Source: Runella aurantiaca
GTDB lineage: Bacteria > Bacteroidota > Bacteroidia > Cytophagales > Spirosomataceae
Direction of reading: 5' to 3'
DNA: 64,000 nucleotides
Assembly (NCBI RefSeq): GCF_003339505.1
Contig: NZ_QPIW01000009.1
Coordinates: forward strand, 124,001 to 188,000
The position numbers were made by a program, and so were the translations under genes. The stretch's first letter is position 1. Each line of letters opens with the position of its first letter. The notes beneath the pieces are model-generated. The model saw nothing but the letters and a program-made list of their open reading frames with translations, searched no databases and was not told the origin of the DNA. Positions 7,712-16,536 of this stretch are shown in pieces.

Positions 7712-8476
7712 TTATTTTTGGCAGAAATAAATTACTTCGTTGGCTGGCAACGCAAAGCGTTTTACTTCTTCAGGGCTGAGCTCGTTCATGACGAAACGGT
7801 CTTCGGTTACTTTAAATCCTCCTTTTTCAAGACGTTTGCCGTAATCTCGCCCAAAAAGACGAAGGTGGTCGTCCTGCCAATAGTGCTTTTCGCGCTCTTT
7901 GGGGTCGGTGATGGTCGGATCTTCAAACGTTTCGGCCCTTGACCAATCTTGCGGTGATTGAATGATGGCCCAGCCACCGGGCTTGAGCACGCGATAAAGT
8001 TCGGACATGGCTTTGATGTCGTCGTCTACGTGTTCCATGACGTGATTACAAAAAGCGACATCAAACGTATTGGCTTCAAACGGAATCTGGTGAATGTCCA
8101 TTTTTACCTTTGCCAAAGGAGACTCAATATCGGCGGTGATATAATCCAGATTTTTCATCTTCTCGAAGCGGTCGATGAAACAATACTCCGGTGCTACGTG
8201 TAGCAATTTGAGATTAGCTTTGAAAAACGGCGTTTTGCGCTGTAAGTACAAATACATCAATCGGTGACGTTCTAGTGATAAACAGCTGGGACACAGGGCA
8301 TTGTCTCTGCCTGAACGACCATAAGGCAGAAATTTTCTGAATTCGCTGCCGCAGACGCTGCATTCGACTCCCTTACCACGATAAAAAACCGACAGTACTT
8401 TGACGCCAAAATGACTGACTAATTGTAAATATTTGCGCGGTACGTGTCGTAACACCCAACTGATGATGTCTTTCAT
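7712..8476 (-). CDS. Zinc-finger SAM-dependent methyltransferase
   Basis: The 254-residue protein has an N-terminal four-cysteine zinc finger (CSVC and CPSC, about residues 36-61) followed by a class I methyltransferase domain. Motif I is degenerate (LLHVAPE) while the post-II segment CNHVMEHVDDD is typical of the Methyltransf_11 family. The same arrangement occurs in Bacteroidota methyltransferases found near glycan-synthesis genes. No membrane segment is seen; the acceptor substrate cannot be told. It stands alone and converges on the HNYK transcript. Confidence 0.85.
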   Translation of the reverse strand: MKDIISWVLRHVPRKYLQLVSHFGVKVLSVFYRGKGVECSVCGSEFRKFLPYGRSGRDNALCPSCLSLERHRLMYLYLQRKTPFFKANLKLLHVAPEYCFIDRFEKMKNLDYITADIESPLAKVKMDIHQIPFEANTFDVAFCNHVMEHVDDDIKAMSELYRVLKPGGWAIIQSPQDWSRAETFEDPTITDPKEREKHYWQDDHLRLFGRDYGKRLEKGGFKVTEDRFVMNELSPEEVKRFALPANEVIYFCQK

Positions 8477-8567
8477 TCGAGAATTTTATGAGATTTTTAT
8501 TCAACAAGTCCTGCAAAGTTTTTACTTTTCGGTTTAAAAGCAAAACTTAAAGACACCTACCACAAAG

Positions 8568-8924
8568 ATGATTCCGAAAACGTCAAAACCACCCGGCCAA
8601 AAATTGGTAAAACGCATGAACTCCCGAACAAAGTGGCTCCTGTTGGCCCCGACAAGTTTGGTCGTGATTGGGTACGGACTGTGTGTATTTAGTGAGGCAG
8701 GGCATTTAAAACATACCAACGCTCCTTTCAGACAATGGTTTTTGATGGGAACGTATAGCTTAATCGTCATCAATGCGGGTATTTCACTGTTTGGTCAAGC
8801 CGTTATTTTTCGCGTACAATACCAATACCGTCAGGAAGTGCGCCGGAAATTGAGAAAAATGCAAAAGGAGTTTGAAACTGCCCTTAAAAAGAAAAATGCC
8901 GCTCAAGGCGGCAAAATTGGCTAG
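8568..8924 (+). CDS. Small two-helix membrane protein
   Basis: The 118-residue protein has a basic N terminus, two membrane helices (about 24-44 and 59-81) and a highly charged C-terminal tail (about 88-115) likely to be a cytoplasmic helix. A TACTTTTC box near 8530 is one base from the -7 consensus. The stop codon overlaps that of the small gene on the other strand. I do not recognise a family; similar short proteins are usual beside Bacteroidota housekeeping genes. It may also start at the ATG at residue 17. Confidence 0.65.
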   Translation: MIPKTSKPPGQKLVKRMNSRTKWLLLAPTSLVVIGYGLCVFSEAGHLKHTNAPFRQWFLMGTYSLIVINAGISLFGQAVIFRVQYQYRQEVRRKLRKMQKEFETALKKKNAAQGGKIG

Positions 8925-9070
8925 GCTTTGGCGGCAAACTCTGCCTTGATTGCCTCGATGTCAATTTTCTTAATTTCTGGTTTCCACGTGCGGTGCTTAA
9001 TAAGAGCCTCTTTGTTTTGTGGAATCATTACGTTGCGCTTTGCTTTGCGCAAAAGTTTGGTCACGCCCAT
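8921..9070 (-). CDS. Conserved-looking 49-residue basic protein
   Basis: A complete short frame starts at the ATG complementary to 9068-9070 and stops at 8921-8923. The product begins MGVTKLLRKAKRN and ends in KIDIEAIKAEFAAKA. It is basic at the N terminus and helical at the C terminus, the composition of small ribosome- or RNA-associated proteins. Codon choice looks like that of a real gene rather than a shadow. The gene is divergent from hisS. Family not certain; I recall similar small proteins in Cytophagales but cannot name one. Confidence 0.65.
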   Translation of the reverse strand: MGVTKLLRKAKRNVMIPQNKEALIKHRTWKPEIKKIDIEAIKAEFAAKA

Positions 9071-9173
9071 TGTAGTATTATCTTTTAATGTTGATTCTAA
9101 AATTGAGCCGCAAAAATACGGACTTCTTTCCGAAAAAAATAAACCATGCGCCTATTTTTTTCAAAGAGGATGC

Positions 9174-9181
9174 TACTTTTG
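9174..9181 (+). promoter_or_regulatory. -7 promoter element of hisS
   Basis: TACTTTTG matches the Bacteroidota TAnnTTTG box, 82 bases before the hisS start. Confidence 0.6.
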
Positions 9182-9223
9182 CGGTTTAATAGTTGGGAGT
9201 GGCTTGTGAATAGTGACTATTAC

Positions 9224-9258
9224 TCACCAACCACGAACTGCTAATCACCAACCACGAA
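9224..9258 (+). repeat. 14-bp direct repeat in the hisS leader
   Basis: TCACCAACCACGAA occurs at 9224-9237 and again at 9245-9258, just before the hisS start codon. It may be simple duplication or a binding site for a regulator. Confidence 0.7.
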
Positions 9259-9262
9259 AATA

Positions 9263-10624
9263 ATGAGTAAACCTTCTCTGGCCCGTGGAACGCGCGATTT
9301 TGGGCCCGCGCAGATGGCCAAGCGTAACTATATTTTTGATACCATTCGCCGTATTTTTCAACGTTATGGGTTTCAGCCTATCGAGACGCCTGCCATTGAA
9401 AATCTTTCGGTGCTGATGGGTAAATACGGCGATGAAGGAGACCAACTCCTCTTCAAAATTCTTAATTCGGGCAATTTTGCCGAGGGCCTCACCGAAGCCC
9501 AATGGCAGGAAGGTCACAAAAAACTCACCCTCAAAGTCTCTGAAAAAGGATTGCGTTATGATCTGACGGTGCCTTTTGCCCGGTTTGTGGTGATGAACCG
9601 CAGCGATTTGGTGATGCCCTTTAAGCGGTACCAAATTCAGCCCGTATGGCGGGCCGACCGTCCGCAGCGGGGACGTTATCGGGAGTTTTATCAGTGTGAT
9701 GCCGACGTCGTTGGGACAGATTCTCTGCTGTGCGAAGCCGAGATTGTGCTGATGATTCATGAAGTGCTGCGTGGATTGGGCGTGTTGGATTTTACCGTAA
9801 AAATCAACAATCGTAAGATTTTGAGCGGCATCGCCGAAATCATCGGTGCGCCGGGACAGGAAGGGCCGATGTGCGTGGCGATTGATAAATTGGATAAAAT
9901 CGGCAAAGAAAAAGTCGAGCAGGAGCTTTTGGAGCGTGGCTTTTCAGCCGAGGCGATTGAGAAATTGCAGCCTATTTATGAATTAGCCAACAATCAAACC
10001 GATATTTTCGACAATCTCCGCCAATGGCTGGCAGGCTCCGAAATCGGCTCCAAAGGGGTGGCAGAGTTGGAAGAAGTTTGGACCAAAGTGACGAACTTTG
10101 GCTTGCCGTCTCCCCAACTGCAATTGGACGTGACACTGGCGCGTGGTTTAAGCTATTATACTGGGGCTATTTTTGAAGTAAAAGCCAACGGAGTACAAAT
10201 GGGAAGTATCTCGGGCGGTGGCCGCTACGATAACCTGACGGGGACGTTTGGAATGCCCGGGCTGTCGGGTGTGGGGATTTCGTTTGGCGTAGACCGTATT
10301 TATGATGTGATGGAAGAGTTGAAGCTTTTTCCTGAAAATCAATCTATTACTACCCAAGTGATGATTACGAACTTTGACGCCGACGCCGAAGCCTACGGAT
10401 TGGGGGTATTGCGCCAATTGCGCGAAGCGGGCGTCAACGCCGAGCTGTATCCTGATGCCTCAAAACTCAAAAAACAATTCGACTATGCCGACCGCAAACG
10501 CATTCCGTACGTGTTAATTATCGGCTCAGAAGAAATTCAAACGGGAGTATTATCTCTCAAAAACATGCATTCGGGTGAGCAGCAGAAATTGACTTTGGCG
10601 GAGATATTGGACCGCATTGCCTAA
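9263..10624 (+). CDS. hisS: Histidyl-tRNA synthetase
   Basis: The 453-residue class II synthetase charges tRNA-His with histidine. It shows motif 2 (WRADRPQRGRYREFYQCD), the histidine-specific signature (LDVTLARGLSYYTGAIFE) and motif 3 (GISFGVDRIYD), followed by a C-terminal anticodon-binding domain (about 360-450). Length is normal. The ATG at 9263 gives the usual start, SLARGTRDFGP. It has its own promoter and a shared terminator with yidC. Confidence 0.98.
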   Translation: MSKPSLARGTRDFGPAQMAKRNYIFDTIRRIFQRYGFQPIETPAIENLSVLMGKYGDEGDQLLFKILNSGNFAEGLTEAQWQEGHKKLTLKVSEKGLRYDLTVPFARFVVMNRSDLVMPFKRYQIQPVWRADRPQRGRYREFYQCDADVVGTDSLLCEAEIVLMIHEVLRGLGVLDFTVKINNRKILSGIAEIIGAPGQEGPMCVAIDKLDKIGKEKVEQELLERGFSAEAIEKLQPIYELANNQTDIFDNLRQWLAGSEIGSKGVAELEEVWTKVTNFGLPSPQLQLDVTLARGLSYYTGAIFEVKANGVQMGSISGGGRYDNLTGTFGMPGLSGVGISFGVDRIYDVMEELKLFPENQSITTQVMITNFDADAEAYGLGVLRQLREAGVNAELYPDASKLKKQFDYADRKRIPYVLIIGSEEIQTGVLSLKNMHSGEQQKLTLAEILDRIA

Positions 10625-10690
10625 CAAAAGATGTTTACCTGAATACGGATGACTTACCTTTGGAGTAAAAAATAACGTTTTCCTCAACAC

Positions 10691-10727
10691 AATAAAGGCT
10701 GCGAAGTAATACTCCGCAGCCTTTATT
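10691..10727. terminator. Bidirectional terminator between hisS and yidC
   Basis: Arms 10691-10707 and 10711-10727 form a 17-bp stem with one mismatch, beginning AATAAAGGCTGCG. The A-run before and T-run after let it serve both converging genes. Confidence 0.85.
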
Positions 10728-10748
10728 GTTATTCATACTCCGTAATTC

Positions 10749-12629
10749 TTAGGGATTTTTCTTCTTTAATTGTTGGCGTTTTGCCTCAGTTTGTTTCTTG
10801 GCATCGTCCGATTGTTTTTTAGCTTCTTCAGCGGCTTTCATGGAGCGCTCTAGAATATCGGAGAACTTCGATTTCTTTTTCACGCCCGATGCAATCTTCT
10901 TGCGATTTTCTTCCAGAATCGCCCGGATTTTATCATCGTTTACAAAGCGACGAATAATCTGCTGTTGAAGAATGGTCACGACGTTGGAAACCAAATAATA
11001 AAAGCTCAGACCCGCAGGAAACGAGTTCATGATAAACATAAACATGACAGGCATGAAGTACGTCAACATGCGCATATCGGGCATACCTGGCTGCTGTACT
11101 TGCGTTGGCGTGATTTGGTTGTTATACCATGCGTACACTAATTGTGAAACCGTCATGGCCAGGGTGAAAATACTCACGTGCGCACCGTAGAACGGAATCG
11201 AGAAAGGCAACTTGATGGGTGCGTCATAGGTAGAAAGGTCGCTTGCCCACAAGAAAGCCTCCTGACGAAGTTCAATCAAGTTAGGAAACAGAAAGAACAA
11301 CGACATCAAAATTGGCATCGTTGCCAATACTGGAATACAACCGCTCAACGGACTGACGCCTACTTGCTGGTAGAGTTTCATTTGCTCCTGTTGCATTTTG
11401 GCGGCATCGTCGCCCACTTTTTCGCGTATCACCGCCAACTCAGGCGCTAGCATTCGCATCTTGGCCATACTCACGTACGATTTATACACGAGTGGCGTCA
11501 TCACGAGCTTGACAATCAGTACCAGAACAATGATTAAAATTCCGTAATTGCTGAAGAATTTCTCCAGAAAGTTGAACATCGGAACAAAGAAGAACTTGTT
11601 GAGCGGCTTCAGGATAGCGTAGCCTAGGTCTACGTTGTCGCCAAAATCAGGGGCAGCTTTTACTTCTTTTACCACCTGATAATCGTTAGGCCCGAAAAAT
11701 AACTGGAAGTTCCCTTTGCCAGCTTTCAAATCTGCCGTGGCCAGCGAACCCTCACTTTGCATGGTTTTGATATAGGTCGTATCCGTAGCATCCACCAGTG
11801 ATTTTAGGGTTACGTTGCTCAGTGCCGTGCCTTTTGTAATGAATGCCGTTAGGAAGTACTTGTTTTTGTGCGAAAACCACGAAACAGGTTGTTCGATTTT
11901 TTCTTCCACATTTTCGCTTTGGCCAACACCGATGTTGGAAAGAGAACCTTCTGAGTAGTAATTGGTGGTCACTACTTTGCGGTTTTCAGCCATATCGTTT
12001 TCGAGTTGTTTGAGTTTGTCTTGCCACACAAGGCGTGTAGGCTCATTTTTGACAAGCCCGTCTAGTCCGACCAATTGCACATCATAATCAATTAGGTAAC
12101 CGTTACCTTGTATGGTGTAGGTTTGCTCTACATACTGGTTGTTGCCCATTGGCAGGCGAAACGATACTTTTGCGGATTTGCCAGCGGTGATGGTTTGGCT
12201 TTGTGCATCGGTGGTGAAATATAACTCCGAAAGATTAACCGTTCCTTTGTTGGTAGGAAGTTCAAGGCTGAAAGCACTGCTTTGTTCATCAATCAGATAC
12301 AAGGGTTGCAGCGTGTACGTTTTGTATTTCTTGAGCAATACTTCTTTGACATTTCCGCCCTTGGTACTGAATGTAACACGCACATCGTCGTTTTCTACGA
12401 CAATGTCGCGGGCCGTTCCCTGCGCCGCACTTGCAAAGTCACCATAGACCGCTTGGGCCGTGATGGAATCCAATTTCTTTTGGGCCGGAGCCGTGGCCGC
12501 GGGTCTCGGTGCGTTTTTGGCTTGCTCCGCAGGATTAGGCTTGGTTGGTTCAGGACTTGGGGCCAAGAGCTGGTACCCAATCAGCATCGTCATAATCAGC
12601 GCTAATCCAATGATTTGATTTCTCTCCAT
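10749..12629 (-). CDS. yidC: Membrane protein insertase YidC/OxaI
   Basis: The 626-residue protein inserts and folds inner-membrane proteins with or without Sec. It has an N-terminal anchor helix (about 5-21), a large periplasmic beta domain (about 75-340), and the conserved five-helix core from about 360 on, with signature segment LSGCIPVLATMPILMSLF. The C-terminal tail is Lys-rich (KKKSKF, then KQTEAKRQQLKKKNP), as in ribosome-binding tails. Length fits Gram-negative YidC. A -7 box TAACTTTG lies on the minus strand at 12748-12755. A second membrane-insertion factor, yidD, is 20 kb away in this window. Confidence 0.97.
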   Translation of the reverse strand: MERNQIIGLALIMTMLIGYQLLAPSPEPTKPNPAEQAKNAPRPAATAPAQKKLDSITAQAVYGDFASAAQGTARDIVVENDDVRVTFSTKGGNVKEVLLKKYKTYTLQPLYLIDEQSSAFSLELPTNKGTVNLSELYFTTDAQSQTITAGKSAKVSFRLPMGNNQYVEQTYTIQGNGYLIDYDVQLVGLDGLVKNEPTRLVWQDKLKQLENDMAENRKVVTTNYYSEGSLSNIGVGQSENVEEKIEQPVSWFSHKNKYFLTAFITKGTALSNVTLKSLVDATDTTYIKTMQSEGSLATADLKAGKGNFQLFFGPNDYQVVKEVKAAPDFGDNVDLGYAILKPLNKFFFVPMFNFLEKFFSNYGILIIVLVLIVKLVMTPLVYKSYVSMAKMRMLAPELAVIREKVGDDAAKMQQEQMKLYQQVGVSPLSGCIPVLATMPILMSLFFLFPNLIELRQEAFLWASDLSTYDAPIKLPFSIPFYGAHVSIFTLAMTVSQLVYAWYNNQITPTQVQQPGMPDMRMLTYFMPVMFMFIMNSFPAGLSFYYLVSNVVTILQQQIIRRFVNDDKIRAILEENRKKIASGVKKKSKFSDILERSMKAAEEAKKQSDDAKKQTEAKRQQLKKKNP

Positions 12630-12747
12630 TTGTTTGGTTTTGACGTTATATGTTACACGTTGTCCGTTAGCCGTAAATCAGTTTGTTGCTTTTTTCTGAT
12701 TACCCGTTAAACTTTAACGTTTAACTATCTTTTTTTAAAACGGCTGC

Positions 12748-12755
12748 AAAGTTAG
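12748..12755 (-). promoter_or_regulatory. -7 promoter element of yidC
   Basis: Reads TAACTTTG on the minus strand, about 120 bases before the yidC start. Confidence 0.55.
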
Positions 12756-12856
12756 TGAGTTTTCAAGAAATAGCACTTGAAGGAAGGATAAGCGGTAATA
12801 TTTTACCGAAAATTTAACTTGTACAGTTAAAAAATTAATAATAGCTGAAAATTTTC

Positions 12857-12887
12857 TTGACACAATCACGTTAAAGAGTTATCATTG
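12857..12887 (+). promoter_or_regulatory. Promoter of rho
   Basis: TTG at 12857-12859 and TATCATTG at 12880-12887 are separated by 20 bases, close to the TTTG-N19-TAnnTTTG pattern. Transcription would begin near 12894. Confidence 0.55.
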
Positions 12888-12893
12888 CGAAAC

Positions 12894-13062
12894 TTTCTGG
12901 CAGTACTGCGGTTACAATCTGATACCGGTTCATCCAAATACCGCCTCTCTTGTTCAGTTTCAGCTTACATTCAGATATTTTCCTGGTTTGCTCTCTAATT
13001 GTTAAACACTTAATAGTCAACGATTTTCTTGCGTAAAGATTCTCTTTACTCTCCTCTATTTT
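12894..13062 (+). promoter_or_regulatory. C-rich, G-poor leader of rho (possible rut site)
   Basis: The leader of about 170 nt is rich in pyrimidines near its end (CTCTTTACTCTCCTCTATTT region); in 12961-13050 there are 22 C and 11 G. Rho loads on unstructured C-rich, G-poor RNA and rho genes in other bacteria are autoregulated through such leaders. Here this is an inference. The rest of the 12630-13062 gap holds only the two promoters. Confidence 0.4.
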
Positions 13063-14877
13063 ATGCTCAGCATTGACGATCTTAACCTCAAGCTCCTGTC
13101 CGAGCTACGGGTACTTGCCGAACAACTCGGTATCAAAGACCAAAACAAGTATTCTAAAAAAGACCTCATTAACCGAATTTTCGAACAGCAAACGGCATCA
13201 GCGGCTTCCGAAGCTGTTATTCCGCCCAAGCGCGCTCGTAAACCGGCCAGCAGTACGCCTGCCCCTGCACCTTCTGTTCCTAAAGAGGAAGAGATGCCTA
13301 TTCCTTCGGCTCCCGTCGTTGAAGAAAAAGTGGTGAAAAAAGCAGAAGAGCCAGTAAAGCAGATGCCTATTGCCCACAAACGCTCACAATCTCATTCATT
13401 TGTGTCAGACAACTCCGATAAACGTTCAAAGCGTCAACGAATACAAAAAGAAAAAGAAGACGAGCCTGAACTTTCCTTTTTCAATGCCCCTGCGGAAGTG
13501 GCTGTTCCTCAAGAACCTGCCGCCATTTCAGAAGAAATGGTGCCCGCTTCGTTGATGGAAGAAGGAGAAGATTTCGGTGATCTTAAAATTGATTTGCCCG
13601 AAGAAGAATTTCTGGATACTTCCTTTATTACGGAAAGCCTCGAAGTAGAGCCGGTAGCGGAGGTTGGCCCACCCAAACCCGAAGAACGCCCTCGTGAATA
13701 TCGGGGCGATGAGGTCCACAACAAAATCAAACGTCAGTATAATAACTACGTAAAAGAATTTGACGGACTGATTGTCAACGAAGGGGTGCTCGAAATTATG
13801 TCGGATGGCGGGTACGGATTTCTGCGCTCGGCCGATTATAACTACCTCGCCAGCCCCGATGACATTTATGTATCACCGTCACAAATCAAACTTTTTGGTT
13901 TGAAAACGGGCGATAGTATTCGTGGCTCGGTTCGACCGCCCAAAGAAGGTGAAAAATATTTTGCCTTGCTCCGCGTTGAAACTGTCAACGGAAAAACCAC
14001 CGAAGAAATTCGTGACCGTATTCCGTTTGAGTATTTAACGCCTTTATTTCCAGAAGAACATATCAAGTTGAGCGGCAAAGCCGACAACTACTCGGCGCGG
14101 GTATTGGACTTGTTTGCCCCTATCGGTAAAGGCCAACGTGGTATGATTGTGGCCCAACCCAAAACGGGTAAAACCGTGTTGTTGAAAGAGATAGCCAACG
14201 CCATTACGCGCAATCACCCCGAAATTTATTTAATTATTCTTCTTATCGACGAGCGTCCTGAGGAAGTAACCGATATGCAACGCAGTGTGCGGGCCGAAGT
14301 GATTTCGTCTACCTTTGACGAGCAGGCCGACCGCCACGTAAAAGTGTCGGGCATGGTGCTCGAAAAAGCCAAACGAATGGTAGAATGTGGCCACGATGTG
14401 GTCATCCTGCTAGACTCAATTACGCGTTTGGCGCGGGCGTACAATACCGTCACTCCCGCTTCGGGTAAAATCCTGTCGGGTGGGGTGGATGCCAACGCCT
14501 TGCATAAACCCAAACGCTTTTTTGGAGCGGCTCGTAACGTGGAGCACGGTGGCTCGCTGACCATCATTGCCACGGCCTTGATTGATACGGGTTCAAAAAT
14601 GGACGAAGTAATCTTTGAAGAATTCAAAGGAACGGGTAACATGGAACTCCAACTTGACCGTCGTTTGGCCAACAAACGTATTTATCCTGCCGTTGACGTG
14701 ATGGCTTCAGGAACGCGCCGGGAAGATTTGTTGCTTGACAAAGAAACCCTACAACGTATGTGGATTCTGCGTAAGCACTTGTCTGACATGAATCCCAACG
14801 AAGCGATGGACTTCCTGCTCGACCGCATGAAAGGTACCCGCAGCAACGAAGAGTTTCTGGTTTCAATGAACCGATAA
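13063..14877 (+). CDS. rho: Transcription termination factor Rho
   Basis: The 604-residue hexameric RNA helicase ends transcription. A short N-terminal Rho_N helix domain (about 1-45) is followed by a long low-complexity insertion rich in Pro, Glu and Lys (about 50-220), typical of Bacteroidota Rho and much longer than in E. coli (419 residues). The RNA-binding cold-shock domain (about 235-310) contains GGYGFLRS. The ATPase core has Walker A AQPKTGKT and Walker [12 protein letters not shown]- and R-loop regions are intact. The start at ATG 13063 gives [15 protein letters not shown]. It has an intrinsic terminator of its own. Confidence 0.98.
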   Translation: MLSIDDLNLKLLSELRVLAEQLGIKDQNKYSKKDLINRIFEQQTASAASEAVIPPKRARKPASSTPAPAPSVPKEEEMPIPSAPVVEEKVVKKAEEPVKQMPIAHKRSQSHSFVSDNSDKRSKRQRIQKEKEDEPELSFFNAPAEVAVPQEPAAISEEMVPASLMEEGEDFGDLKIDLPEEEFLDTSFITESLEVEPVAEVGPPKPEERPREYRGDEVHNKIKRQYNNYVKEFDGLIVNEGVLEIMSDGGYGFLRSADYNYLASPDDIYVSPSQIKLFGLKTGDSIRGSVRPPKEGEKYFALLRVETVNGKTTEEIRDRIPFEYLTPLFPEEHIKLSGKADNYSARVLDLFAPIGKGQRGMIVAQPKTGKTVLLKEIANAITRNHPEIYLIILLIDERPEEVTDMQRSVRAEVISSTFDEQADRHVKVSGMVLEKAKRMVECGHDVVILLDSITRLARAYNTVTPASGKILSGGVDANALHKPKRFFGAARNVEHGGSLTIIATALIDTGSKMDEVIFEEFKGTGNMELQLDRRLANKRIYPAVDVMASGTRREDLLLDKETLQRMWILRKHLSDMNPNEAMDFLLDRMKGTRSNEEFLVSMNR

Positions 14878-14903
14878 GCTATACAAGTGGATTTTCATTA
14901 ACC

Positions 14904-14939
14904 GCCGAGCCGCAACACGTTGCGGCTCGGCGTGTTTTT
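14904..14939 (+). terminator. Terminator of rho
   Basis: A perfect 13-bp GC-rich stem (GCCGAGCCGCAAC, 14904-14916, with 14919-14931) is followed by GTGTTTTTA. Confidence 0.9.
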
Positions 14940-15636
14940 AGCCAATCAAAAACACGGTAGGTTTTCGGTGCAAATCGTAGGGTTTATTTTTCCAGTCTTT
15001 GACAAAAAGCGTTTTGACAAATCCGTCAGGAGCCGTCAGGTTACAGGCTACGCAGAGGCGGGTGGTAGGCTCACAATGAATCAGTAAATCTTCCATTACC
15101 TGATTATTTCGGTAAGGTGTTTCGATAAACAACTGGGTTTGTTTGCGCGCCATGGCCTCTTTCTCCAAATACTTAATCGTTTTTACCCGTTGGGCGCGTT
15201 CGATGGGCAAATAGCCGTGAAACACAAACGATTGGCCATTCAGTCCCGAGGCCATAAGGGCCAATAAAAGGGACGACGGACCCACCAACGGCACCACTTC
15301 GATGTTGAGTTGATGCGCTATCTTCACGGCGGTTGCGCCAGGGTCAGCCACGCCCGGGCAGCCCGCTTCTGACAATACACCCGCGTTTTTGCCTTCTTTC
15401 AACAAAGCTTTGAGTTGAGCCAGCGTTTCGACTTCGGGGGTTTCTTTGTTGAGGTCGTAAAAAGTCAGGGTATCAATGACTTTCCCCAGTTTAAGGCCGC
15501 TAATAAAACGCCGGGCGGTACGTAGGTTTTCGGCAAAAAATACATCAAGATTTTTGACGCTTTCGGAAACTTGGGCAGAGAGTACATCGGCAGAGGTATC
15601 GTCGGCGAGGGGCGTGGGAATCAGAAATAATTTCAT
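14938..15636 (-). CDS. RsmI-like SAM-dependent methyltransferase
   Basis: The 232-residue protein belongs to the tetrapyrrole methylase fold that includes RsmI, which methylates the ribose of C1402 in 16S rRNA. Visible motifs are the N-terminal LFLIPTPL, the SAM-binding loop SEAGCPGVADPG and LVGPSSLLLALMASGL. It is shorter than E. coli RsmI (286 residues) and lacks the usual GTP(L)GN start, a variant form common in Bacteroidota. Its start overlaps the stop of the upstream hydrolase (ATGA), so the two are co-translated. Confidence 0.8.
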   Translation of the reverse strand: MKLFLIPTPLADDTSADVLSAQVSESVKNLDVFFAENLRTARRFISGLKLGKVIDTLTFYDLNKETPEVETLAQLKALLKEGKNAGVLSEAGCPGVADPGATAVKIAHQLNIEVVPLVGPSSLLLALMASGLNGQSFVFHGYLPIERAQRVKTIKYLEKEAMARKQTQLFIETPYRNNQVMEDLLIHCEPTTRLCVACNLTAPDGFVKTLFVKDWKNKPYDLHRKPTVFLIG

Positions 15637-16397
15637 TGTAAAAAGTTAACCAACGATTGCACAAATGCTTCGGGCTTTTCGGCCTGCACCCAATGGCTTG
15701 CACCTTCGATGGTGTCAACGGTGGAGTTAGGAAAAAGATGCTGAATGGTGGGAAGGTCTTTATCCCGGACGTAACCAGATTTTTCGCCACGCATAAAGAG
15801 CGTGGGCTCGGTCACGATGCGCGGGTTGATGAGGTCTTGCCCGATGATTTCGATGTTTGCTTCAATGACGGGCAAATTGAGTCGCCACGCAAAAACGCCA
15901 TCGTCGTTGCGGTAGAGGTTTTTGAGCAAGAACTGCCGTACCGACGGAATCGACTCGTACTGACTCAAAATTGCATCGGCCTCGTTACGACTTTGCAACG
16001 AAGCCAGAGGAATGGCTTTTAAGCCCGCAATGATTTCGGCGTGGTGTACTGGGTACGAACGCGGGGCAATATCAACCACCACCAACTGACTGAATGCATC
16101 AGGATACTGCATGGCGTACTGCATTACGGTTTTGCCACCCATCGAATGTCCGACCAAAATGGGTTTTTCCAGTCCCTGTTGTTGGATAAATTCGTGTAAA
16201 TCATCGGCTAACTTAGGATAAGAATGCGTAGGGGCGTGTGGAGAACGCCCGTGGTTGCGCTGGTCGACGGCGTATACCGAAAAGCCTTGGTCGGCAATTA
16301 CTTTGCTGATGGTGAGCCAGTTGTCGCACGAGCCAAAGAGGCCGTGCAAGATTACCATGGGACGTCCTGTCCCGACTTGACGAAAGAAAAGTTGCAT
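15633..16397 (-). CDS. Alpha/beta hydrolase (YbfF-like esterase)
   Basis: The 254-residue protein starts at the ATG complementary to 16395-16397; an upstream start at 16439 would add a His-rich stretch not seen in the family. It shows the oxyanion region LHGLFGSCDNW, the nucleophile elbow GHSMGG and a C-terminal His in GASHWVQAEKP, as in YbfF/epoxide-hydrolase-type esterases. Substrate unknown. The gene overlaps the methyltransferase by 4 bp and both form one operon. Cytoplasmic. Confidence 0.87.
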   Translation of the reverse strand: MQLFFRQVGTGRPMVILHGLFGSCDNWLTISKVIADQGFSVYAVDQRNHGRSPHAPTHSYPKLADDLHEFIQQQGLEKPILVGHSMGGKTVMQYAMQYPDAFSQLVVVDIAPRSYPVHHAEIIAGLKAIPLASLQSRNEADAILSQYESIPSVRQFLLKNLYRNDDGVFAWRLNLPVIEANIEIIGQDLINPRIVTEPTLFMRGEKSGYVRDKDLPTIQHLFPNSTVDTIEGASHWVQAEKPEAFVQSLVNFLQ

Positions 16398-16491
16398 GGA
16401 TTGTCTGAAATCGTGGTGATGATGACCAAACCCCACCAAAAGGGGATATTGGCTAAAACCAACGTATTTGATTGGTATATGAACAAAATTA

Positions 16492-16520
16492 GTAACTTTT
16501 GGAAAGTATTGAAAAGTTAC
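16492..16520. promoter_or_regulatory. 9-bp inverted repeat before the 7TMR kinase
   Basis: GTAACTTTT (16492-16500) and AAAAGTTAC (16512-16520) are perfectly inverted around an 11-base spacer, ending 16 bases before the kinase start. LuxR-type regulators bind such dyads, so it may be an autoregulatory operator for the adjacent regulator. Confidence 0.5.
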
Positions 16521-16536
16521 TTTTTGATTAGTTCAA

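Noticed and set aside
9182-9262. Possible histidine leader peptide before hisS
   Set aside because: Only two CAC codons in any short frame and no terminator hairpin follows, unlike the valS leader.
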